Under the pieces are notes generated by a model. That model ran no database searches. It saw only the letters and a list, made by a program, of their open reading frames with translations, and was not told the DNA's origin. Both the position numbers and the translations under genes were made by a program. From Leptospira hartskeerlii (GTDB lineage: Bacteria > Spirochaetota > Leptospiria > Leptospirales > Leptospiraceae): DNA of 11,407 bases. The DNA lies in NCBI RefSeq assembly GCF_002811475.1, contig NZ_NPDL01000017.1, positions 1 to 11,407 on the forward strand. The letters run 5' to 3'. This document shows, piece after piece, positions 6,595 to 11,407 of this stretch (position 1 is its first letter; the number at the start of each line of letters is the position of its first letter).

Positions 6595-6892
6595 GACGTG
6601 ACTGCACGGACAACAATAGTGCCCGAAACTTACCTCTACTTCCAACAAAATTCAATACGGACTGATTGTAGATGTCTGCAATATTATATCCGTTTCATTC
6701 GCACATTTGAATTTACTCTTAGTGAAATGGTTAGCGCGTTAAAGCGGTTACCAGAAAACAATATCGCAGGCCAGCACTCCACTAGTGCGATGAAAACGGA
6801 TACTCATGGTTGAAATCTAAATTAGTCTAAGAAAGGATTTACAAAAAATCCAAACTTCAAAAATAATAAAAAGAAAATTTGCAGTCATGTTC
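6595..6892 (-). mobile_element. Non-coding cassette body, copy B1
   Basis: It is almost identical to the copy at 10470-10767 (two substitutions noticed). The internal inverted repeat is 6688-6704 with 6785-6801. A 71-codon plus-strand frame crosses it but runs antisense to the cassette and is broken in subfamilies A and C. In the transcribed direction it lies directly upstream of attC 9 and the brnTA cassette, so a promoter inside it could affect those genes. Confidence 0.85.
6683..6711 (-). promoter_or_regulatory. Candidate promoter in non-coding cassette B1, reading toward brnTA
   Basis: On the minus strand TTCAAA (6706-6711) and a perfect TATAAT (6683-6688) are 17 bp apart. The -10 box touches the end of the internal inverted repeat. 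Copy A has TAGAAT and copy C TGGAAT at this position, so promoter strength, if real, would differ among subfamilies. The call rests on sequence match alone. Confidence 0.35.
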
Positions 6893-7034
6893 GCTTAACG
6901 ACCGAGGTGCTCCGACGTTTGCAACGGCGCGAGTTTGCTCATGCAAACGAAGTGACGGAAGCGAATGTGGCGAAGCCCAAGCGAGCGGGTTGCGAAGCAA
7001 GCCCCGAGCGGCGCGGAGGCACCGGAAGTTAAGC
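6893..7034 (-). repeat. attC 10 (type II, non-coding cassette C1)
   Basis: R' GCTTAAC at 6893-6899, R'' GTTAAGC at 7028-7034. Stems: ACGTTTGC with GCGAATGT (one extra wobble), hairpin GTTTGCTCATGCAAAC, and GGGTTGCGAAGCAAGCCC. Here the linear R boxes are also complementary, because the neighbouring cassette has the same core. Confidence 0.92.
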
Positions 7035-7332
7035 GACGTGACTGCACGGACAACAATAGTGTCCCAAACCTTCCCTCTACTTCTAACAAAATTCAATACG
7101 GACTGATTGTAGATGTCTACAGGATTCCATCCGTTTCATTCGCACATTTTAATTTACTCTTACAAAAATGGTTAGAGCATTAGGACCTTTATTCATAACT
7201 ACTAACCAAGGCCAACGCTCCACTAGTGCAATGAAACGGATGCTTATAAATTAAATTCTAAATTAGTCATAAAATGGATTCACAAGAAATCCAAACTTCA
7301 AAAATAATAGAAAGAAATTTGCAGTCATGTTC
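7035..7332 (-). mobile_element. Non-coding cassette body, copy C1
   Basis: This is subfamily C, marked by AGGATTCCATCCG and by a diverged centre (TTAGGACCTTTATTC in place of TTAAAGCGGTTACC). The internal inverted repeat (7129-7145 with 7226-7241) remains paired although its right arm differs from A and B. It pairs with the copy at 9594-9891; the two differ most in the 7240-7285 stretch. No gene is seen. Confidence 0.85.
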
Positions 7333-7471
7333 GCTTAACGACCAAGGGTTGGCGACGTTCGAAACGGCGCGAGTTTGCTCATGCAAACGAAGTGACGGAC
7401 GCGAATGTGGCGTAGCCTGGAGCGAGGGTGCGAAGCAACCCGAAGCGCAACGCCAGAGCCGATAGTTATGC
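7333..7471 (-). repeat. attC 11 (type III, follows membrane-anchored protein gene)
   Basis: R' GCTTAAC at 7333-7339, R'' GTTATGC at 7465-7471, matched by GCATAAC at 8373-8379. The right L arm is CGCCAGAGCC, one base longer than in attC 7. Stems: ACGTTCGA/GCGAATGT, hairpin GTTTGCTCATGCAAAC, and GGGTGCGAAGCAACCC with a bulged A. Confidence 0.9.
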
Positions 7472-7495
7472 GCTGAGCGAGTATATCAAAAAAAA

Positions 7496-8332
7496 TTAAC
7501 GTTTTTTAGGTATTGATAGAGATTCTTTTGAAACTAAAAATGTTCCATCTTCCATTAATTCACCAATAACGTGATACGTTCCCTCTTTATCAGGAACTAA
7601 TGTCAATCTGCTCAAATTTACGTCTGATAAACAGTATTTACCTGGTTTATTAATATTTTGCTTTTCACGAATGTCTAAAACTGACGGTTTTAGGATCCCT
7701 TTTTCAATCACGAAGGCATATTCCGAACCAGGCTTGTCAACCACAACTCCCAAGATTGGCCAACCAGAATTTGCTGCTCCCCGTAATGCTTCTTTATTTT
7801 GATCCAATGCTATATCACCAACCATGAGATCAGGAAAACATTTATAGAATTGTAAGATAGTATCGTCTGACAATTCATGCTCTTTTCTATACCAGTCTTT
7901 TAAAGATTCCGAGATATTAAAATAATTTCTTCTTTCAGAACCAATGGTACTTTTTAAACCATTAATTTCTTGAATATACTTCTCTTCAATTTCAGCTATT
8001 GTCTTCATGTCATGCTCTTGCCAATTTTTTCGCATATAGTTTCTGGCCTTTAATATTCCAGTTTTTACTAATTCCGCATAGGGTTCAGAGAACAGAGACA
8101 GTAAAGGAATAAATAGAACATAAAAAAGTGAATAGAGCGCTGGTTTACAATATTCTATTGGATTGGTCTGTAGCAGTGAGTCTATTGACGCAATTGAATC
8201 TCCTAAATATAGCTTATAAAAGAAACGCCAATTAACTCCGAAGAAAAAGAAAGTAAACGAAAACAAAAAGGGATGAGAAATTCTTTCGTATAATTTCCCC
8301 TTAATAGTCTCAATAAGTTCTTCGAATTTCAT
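7496..8332 (-). CDS. Two-pass membrane-anchored protein with soluble C-terminal half, unknown
   Basis: This 278-residue protein begins with an amphipathic helix (KFEELIETIKGKLYERISHPF), then membrane helices at about 22-43 (FSFTFFFFGVNW) and 65-82, a charged coiled segment at about 95-135 and a soluble part to the end. The opening ERISHPF plus aromatic FxFxWxW-like helix resembles a recurrent family of uncharacterised cassette and accessory proteins in many bacteria (recollection, not a search). The C-terminal part has a beta-rich stretch (GWPILGVVVDKPGSEYAFVIEKG, 189-212) with no catalytic motif I can identify. The ATG at 8332 has GGAAA 9 nt upstream, and the leader is 46 nt. It may couple a cytoplasmic sensor to the membrane, but nothing in the sequence proves that. 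Confidence 0.78.
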   Translation of the reverse strand: MKFEELIETIKGKLYERISHPFLFSFTFFFFGVNWRFFYKLYLGDSIASIDSLLQTNPIEYCKPALYSLFYVLFIPLLSLFSEPYAELVKTGILKARNYMRKNWQEHDMKTIAEIEEKYIQEINGLKSTIGSERRNYFNISESLKDWYRKEHELSDDTILQFYKCFPDLMVGDIALDQNKEALRGAANSGWPILGVVVDKPGSEYAFVIEKGILKPSVLDIREKQNINKPGKYCLSDVNLSRLTLVPDKEGTYHVIGELMEDGTFLVSKESLSIPKKR

Positions 8333-8372
8333 TTATAGATTTCCACTTTAATTGTATTTTTGCGAGCTTTGC

Positions 8373-8524
8373 GCATAACGACCAAGGGTTGGCGACGTTT
8401 CGCGAGTGCAAAGCACTTGGCGCGAGACTTGCTTAGCAAGACGAGTGACAAAGCGAAATGTGGCGAAGCCTGGAGCGAGGGCGCGTAAGCGACCCGAAGC
8501 GTAACGCCAAGCCGAAAGTTAGGC
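8373..8524 (-). repeat. attC 12 (type III, follows SIR2-like gene)
   Basis: R' GCATAAC at 8373-8379, R'' GTTAGGC at 8518-8524. Stems: ACGTTTCGC/GCGAAATGT, extra hairpin GTGCAAAGCAC, hairpin CTTGCTTAGCAAG, and GGGCGCGTAAGCGACCC. It is very close to attC 7 in sequence and length (152 bp). Confidence 0.92.
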
Positions 8525-8528
8525 GACG

Positions 8529-9437
8529 TCACAAATCGTTCACTTGAATACACTTAAATTTAGTAATGTCAAAGTTCATTATTTTAGAAAGAAAATCAAC
8601 GCGATTCGAACATTGAGTATCCAAAACATAAATTTCATTAAGTGATACATTTTTCATAACGAAAAGTATACTATTTAGTTCGCAGTCGTACTCATTAAAA
8701 TTAACGCCCCAAATGAAGAGTTTCTTAACATTTTCAAACCAATTTAAAGCCCAATAATGGTTTCGACTTAATTCGCTGTAAATATTATTCTTCCCAAGCA
8801 TTCTATGCTGTTCGGAAGAGATATCATAAACTTTCTTCTTTTGCAAAACCTCGATTATATTTTCGTCTATCGATAATTCAGTGGGGAATATTAAGCTATA
8901 AGGGAGGCCAACCCTTCCATGTAGTTGTATTAAATTTGGAAATTCCTCGCATCTAGACCAAAGTAACTCGTCCCAATTAAGAGTTATATAGCCTGTATTC
9001 AGGGATGAATTATTTATCCCTATTTTTTTAATGATTTCAGCCAGATCACTTCGTAGGCTAATTGATTTTTCTTTTTCGGCTTCTTTAAAATTTTTACATA
9101 ATTCTTCTTTAAATTCGTTAATCTCCTGAATAACGCTCAGAAAATCTATTCTACTTGGATCTTTAAAAAAGGCATTTCGCAACATACGAAATACAAAAGA
9201 TATTATTGATAAGCAATGTGCTGCATTAAATTGCGTTGGCTTCTTAAATAGTGGGGATTGAAATTCACTACTACGCCATCCATGTTCACGCAAAGTTTTT
9301 AAAACAGGTTCCCATCCATTTTTAACTGCCCCATTTCCTATAATCACAAGATGATCATAGCCCGTTGGCATTCCATGATCCTCAGAGGATAAAAATCTTA
9401 ATAAAGGAAACATTGAAATTTTACGAATACTGTCCAT
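8529..9437 (-). CDS. SIR2-like domain protein, candidate defence effector
   Basis: This 302-residue protein shows the pattern of divergent bacterial SIR2-like proteins: a nucleotide-binding start YDHLVIIGNGAVKNGW (27-42), ITLNWDELL (151-159; compare TTNYD in sirtuins), LIQLHGRV (169-176; compare HG) and a late strand FIWGVNFNEYDCEL (241-254). SIR2-like proteins are a common NAD-consuming module in antiphage systems; enzymatic activity here is inferred. The ATG at 9437 lies only 20 nt from the cassette start and lacks a good ribosome site. An alternative ATG at 9371 (residue 23) has GAGG about 9 nt upstream and would keep the whole nucleotide-binding motif. It is the only gene in its cassette, 4 bp from the attC R'' box. 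A different Rossmann-type family remains possible. Confidence 0.6.
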   Translation of the reverse strand: MDSIRKISMFPLLRFLSSEDHGMPTGYDHLVIIGNGAVKNGWEPVLKTLREHGWRSSEFQSPLFKKPTQFNAAHCLSIISFVFRMLRNAFFKDPSRIDFLSVIQEINEFKEELCKNFKEAEKEKSISLRSDLAEIIKKIGINNSSLNTGYITLNWDELLWSRCEEFPNLIQLHGRVGLPYSLIFPTELSIDENIIEVLQKKKVYDISSEQHRMLGKNNIYSELSRNHYWALNWFENVKKLFIWGVNFNEYDCELNSILFVMKNVSLNEIYVLDTQCSNRVDFLSKIMNFDITKFKCIQVNDL

Positions 9438-9451
9438 TTATTGTGATGTCC

Positions 9452-9593
9452 GCCTAACGACCGAGGTGCTCCGACGTTTGCGATGGCACGAGTTTGCTCA
9501 AGCAAACGAAGTGACAGAAGCAAATGTGGCGAAGCCCAAGCGAGCGGGTTGCGAAGCAAGTCCCGAGCGGCGCGGAGGCACCGGAAGTTAAGC
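9452..9593 (-). repeat. attC 13 (type II, non-coding cassette C2)
   Basis: R' GCCTAAC at 9452-9458, R'' GTTAAGC at 9587-9593. Stems: ACGTTTGC/GCAAATGT, hairpin GTTTGCTCAAGCAAAC, and GGGTTGCGAAGCAAGTCCC, where one C has become T compared with attC 10. Confidence 0.92.
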
Positions 9594-9891
9594 GACGTGA
9601 CTGCACGGACAACAATAGTGTCCCAAACCTTCCCTCTACTTCTAACAAAATTCAATACGGACTGATTGTAGATGTCTACAGGATTCCATCCGTTTCATTC
9701 GCACATTTTAATTTACTCTTACAAAAATGGTTAGAGCATTAGGACCTTTATTCATAACTACTAACCAAGGCCAACGCTCCACTAGTGCAATGAAACGGAT
9801 GCTCATACTTTGAATTCTAAATTAATACCAGAAAGGATTCACAAGAAATCCAAACTTCAAAAATAATAGAAGGAAATTTGCAGTCATGTTC
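9594..9891 (-). mobile_element. Non-coding cassette body, copy C2
   Basis: This is the second C copy. Its left 200 bp is practically the same as 7035-7240, after which the two diverge (CTCATACTTTG against CTTATAAATTA). The internal inverted repeat is 9688-9704 with 9785-9800. It lies immediately upstream, in transcription sense, of the SIR2-like cassette. Confidence 0.85.
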
Positions 9892-10031
9892 GCTTAACGA
9901 CCAAGCCTAGCCGACGTTTGCGATGGCACGAGTTTGCTCATGCAAACGAAGTGACAGAAGCAAATGTGCCGGAGGCCAAGCAAGGGTCGCGTAGCGATCC
10001 CGCAGCGCTGCGGCTGAGGCGAAAGTTAGGC
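9892..10031 (-). repeat. attC 14 (type I, follows unrelated non-coding cassette)
   Basis: R' GCTTAAC at 9892-9898, R'' GTTAGGC at 10025-10031, matched by GCCTAAC at 10330-10336. Stems: ACGTTTGC/GCAAATGT, hairpin GTTTGCTCATGCAAAC, and GGGTCGCGTAGCGATCCC. The last block is shared with neighbouring attC 15. Confidence 0.92.
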
Positions 10032-10329
10032 AGCAGTATCGCTCCTAACACGATGCACCCAAACCCTAATCTATAAAATCATCTACTAGCGAAAAAGTCA
10101 ATTAGTGACTAATTCACTTTCACAATATAAGGTAGCGAACCCTTTTCGTTTCTTTTAATATCAAGGTTACTATAAATCAGAAGAAACCAAACATTATCAG
10201 AATTCTTTAGTCTACTATATAAGGCAAGAAAAGGGTGAAAAGCGGTCGAACCTTAAGTGGATCCTGATTCGGCTCTAAGGTAAAATTCAAAACTTATATT
10301 ATAAAAAATAAAAGAAATCGCGATATTGC
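10032..10329 (-). mobile_element. Non-coding cassette body, single copy
   Basis: The 298 bp contain no frame of useful length on the minus strand. They are unrelated to the A/B/C family but end in the same kind of arms: 10025-10042 pairs with 10320-10336 (TATCGC). Visible structure is the palindrome at 10097-10117, and ACCCTTTTC near 10139, which can pair with GAAAAGGGT near 10230. It may encode an RNA or be a decayed cassette. Confidence 0.6.
10097..10117. repeat. Near-perfect palindrome in non-coding cassette
   Basis: AATTAGTGACTAATT (10100-10114) is a perfect palindrome around a central G, and two of the three next positions on each side also pair. It could be an operator or a short hairpin. 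No gene lies next to it. Confidence 0.55.
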
Positions 10330-10469
10330 GCCTAACGACCAAGCCTAGCCGACGTTTGCAATGGCACGAGTTTGCTTATGCAAACGAAGTGACAGAAGCA
10401 AATGTGCCGGAGGCCAAGCAAGGGTCGCGTAGCGATCCCGAAGCGTAGCGGCTGAGGCGAAAGTTAAGC
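10330..10469 (-). repeat. attC 15 (type I, non-coding cassette B2)
   Basis: R' GCCTAAC at 10330-10336, R'' GTTAAGC at 10463-10469. Stems: ACGTTTGC with GCAAATGT, hairpin GTTTGCTTATGCAAAC, and GGGTCGCGTAGCGATCCC. The final block is that of attC 14, not that of its sister attC 9. Confidence 0.92.
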
Positions 10470-10767
10470 GACGTGACTGCACGGACAACAATAGTGCCCG
10501 AAACTTACCTCTACTTCCAACAAAATTCAATACGGACTGATTGTAGATGTCTGCAATATTATATCCGTTTTATTCGCACATTTGAATTTACTCTTAGTGA
10601 AATGGTTAGCGCGTTAAAGCGGTTACCAGAAAACAATATCGCAGGCCAGCGCTCCACTAGTGCGATGAAAACGGATACTCATGGTTGAAATCTAAATTAG
10701 TCTAAGAAAGGATTTACAAAAAATCCAAACTTCAAAAATAATAAAAAGAAAATTTGCAGTCATGTTC
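10470..10767 (-). mobile_element. Non-coding cassette body, copy B2
   Basis: It is nearly identical to B1 at 6595-6892. The internal inverted repeat is 10563-10579 with 10660-10676; one C-to-T change in the left arm is present. The GGATTT/AAATCC hairpin and A-rich tract follow on the right. Confidence 0.85.
10558..10586 (-). promoter_or_regulatory. Candidate promoter in non-coding cassette B2
   Basis: TTCAAA (10581-10586) and TATAAT (10558-10563) on the minus strand are 17 bp apart, as in B1. It would read into attC 15 and the non-coding cassette beyond it. Confidence 0.35.
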
Positions 10768-10908
10768 GCTTAACGACCGAGGTGCTCCGACGTTCGCAAC
10801 GGCATGAGTTTGCTCTGCAAACGAAGTGACGGAAGCGAATGTGGCGAAGCCCAAGCGAGTGGGTCACGAAGTGAGCCCCGAGCGACGCGGAGGCACCGGA
10901 AGTTAAGC
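10768..10908 (-). repeat. attC 16 (type II, non-coding cassette A2)
   Basis: R' GCTTAAC at 10768-10774, R'' GTTAAGC at 10902-10908. Stems: ACGTTCGC/GCGAATGT, hairpin GTTTGCTCTGCAAAC (loop one base shorter), and GGGTCACGAAGTGAGCCC as in attC 4. Confidence 0.92.
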
Positions 10909-11206
10909 GACGTGACTGCACGGACAACAATAGTGCCCGTACCTATTCTCTAATTATAGCAAAATTCAATACGGACAAATTGCAAAGGTCTACAATATTC
11001 TATCCGTTTCATTCGCACATTTGAATTTTACTCTTAGTGTAATGGTTAGCGCATTAAAGCGGTTACCAGAAAACAATATCGCAGGCCAGCGCTCCACTAG
11101 TGCGATGAAAACGGATGCTCATAGATTGAATCTAGATTAGTCTTAGAAAGGATTTACAAAAATCCAAACTTCAAAAATAATAAAAAGAAAATTTGCAGTC
11201 ATGTCC
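10909..11206 (-). mobile_element. Non-coding cassette body, copy A2
   Basis: Sister of A1. The internal inverted repeat is 11002-11018 with 11100-11116. The terminal hairpin has one A less in its loop, leaving the stem intact. That single deletion also breaks a short hydrophobic frame present in A1 and B. Confidence 0.85.
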
Positions 11207-11347
11207 GCTTAACGACCAAGGCTTGGCGACGTTTACGACGGCGCGAGTTTGCGCATGCAAACTTAGTGACGGAAGTAAATGTGGCGGAGCCTGGAGCGAG
11301 AGTCGCGTAGCGAACTCGAAGCGGAACGCCAGAGCCGATAGTTAGGC
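11207..11347 (-). repeat. attC 17 (type III, follows partial cassette)
   Basis: R' GCTTAAC at 11207-11213, R'' GTTAGGC at 11341-11347. Right L arm CGCCAGAGCC as in attC 11. Stem ACGTTTAC/GTAAATGT is a compensated variant seen only here. Hairpins are GTTTGCGCATGCAAAC and GAGTCGCGTAGCGAACTC. Confidence 0.92.
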
Positions 11348-11407
11348 GACGGCTCTGCAGCTAATACAACAAAAATAAGCCACGGATGGCGTTAAGAATT
11401 ATTTATG
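11348..11407 (-). other. 3' end of a further cassette, cut by the window edge
   Basis: Sixty bases lie to the right of attC 17. On the minus strand one frame is open from about 11403 to a TAG near 11370 and could be the last codons of a gene, but this is too short to judge. By the rule seen elsewhere, the far end of this cassette should carry a GCCTAAC box preceded by a complement of the GGCTCTGCAG found here. Confidence 0.4.

Larger units (their letters stand above)
1..11407 (-). mobile_element. Integron cassette array (17 attC sites, no integrase in view)
   Basis: Seventeen related sites begin with RYYYAAC-GACC and end with GTTRRRY, all in one orientation. Crossover points (between the two A's and the C of the left RYYYAAC box) give complete cassettes of about 414 to 1663 bp, eight of which are protein-coding. 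In all 16 complete cassettes the 7-bp R'' box next to the gene is the exact reverse complement of the R' box at the far end of the same cassette, as expected if each was once a circle. The extra base in the higher-coordinate L arm puts attC, and the genes, on the minus strand. Neither an intI gene nor an attI site is present, so it is unknown whether an integrase lies nearby or whether this is an integrase-less cluster. Confidence 0.9.

Noticed and set aside
6688..6801. A miniature transposon (MITE) with terminal inverted repeats
   Set aside because: No target-site duplication is seen, and every copy sits at the same place within the same cassette body, so it moved with the cassette.
6598..6813. 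71-codon plus-strand frame, almost the same at 10473-10688
   Set aside because: It runs antisense to the cassettes, its start lies in the terminal arm, it has no ribosome site, and the frame is broken in subfamilies A and C.
6817..6888. Short hydrophobic peptide (MTANFLFIIF...) at the 5' end of the non-coding bodies, minus strand
   Set aside because: Single-base indels shift the frame in the C copies and in A2, and there is no ribosome site; a stem-loop explains the conservation better.
3333..11212. CRISPR-like periodicity of about 440 bp units
   Set aside because: The repeats are 138-154 bp imperfect palindromes, the intervals are themselves repeated or hold genes, and no cas gene is present; attC with cassettes explains everything.

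Overview
The window is a run of integron gene cassettes. It holds 17 attC recombination sites (138-154 bp each, all in the same orientation), which cut it into 16 complete cassettes and two partial end cassettes. No integrase gene, attI site or array end is present, so it is either the interior of a large chromosomal integron or a cassette array lacking an integrase. The coding DNA is AT-rich and the attC sites are GC-rich. The organism is probably a spirochaete of the Leptospira type; this rests on base composition, gene style and remembered resemblance of the repeat, and no database was consulted.

Orientation: each attC is an imperfect palindrome between RYYYAAC and GTTRRRY. The extra unpaired base lies in the higher-coordinate arm, which marks that arm as R''/L''. 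The sites, and the genes they follow, therefore read on the minus strand. All nine credible genes are on the minus strand, each directly followed by an attC, the normal cassette layout.

In transcription order (right to left) the array holds: a partial cassette (from 11213); non-coding cassettes A2 and B2; a different non-coding cassette (9898-10335); non-coding C2; a SIR2-like protein; a membrane-anchored protein; non-coding C1 and B1; a BrnT/BrnA toxin-antitoxin pair; a GIY-YIG-like protein; a coiled-coil membrane protein; a second unrelated non-coding cassette (3774-4187); non-coding A1; a small multi-pass membrane protein; a secreted or anchored alpha/beta hydrolase; a SEFIR/TIR-like protein; and a partial B-type non-coding cassette at the left edge. 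The mix of SEFIR, SIR2-like, BrnT/BrnA and GIY-YIG fits a store of defence and stabilisation functions (inference).

Three things stand out. (1) Each cassette body is bounded by its own inverted repeat of about 17-20 bp, which extends the 7-bp R boxes inward. In an excised circle the two arms meet and lengthen the attC stem by 9-12 bp with a cassette-specific sequence. (2) The attC interiors have a conserved branched fold supported by compensatory changes across copies. (3) Six full copies and one partial copy of a gene-less cassette, in three subfamilies, make up over a third of the complete cassettes and carry a conserved internal inverted repeat.
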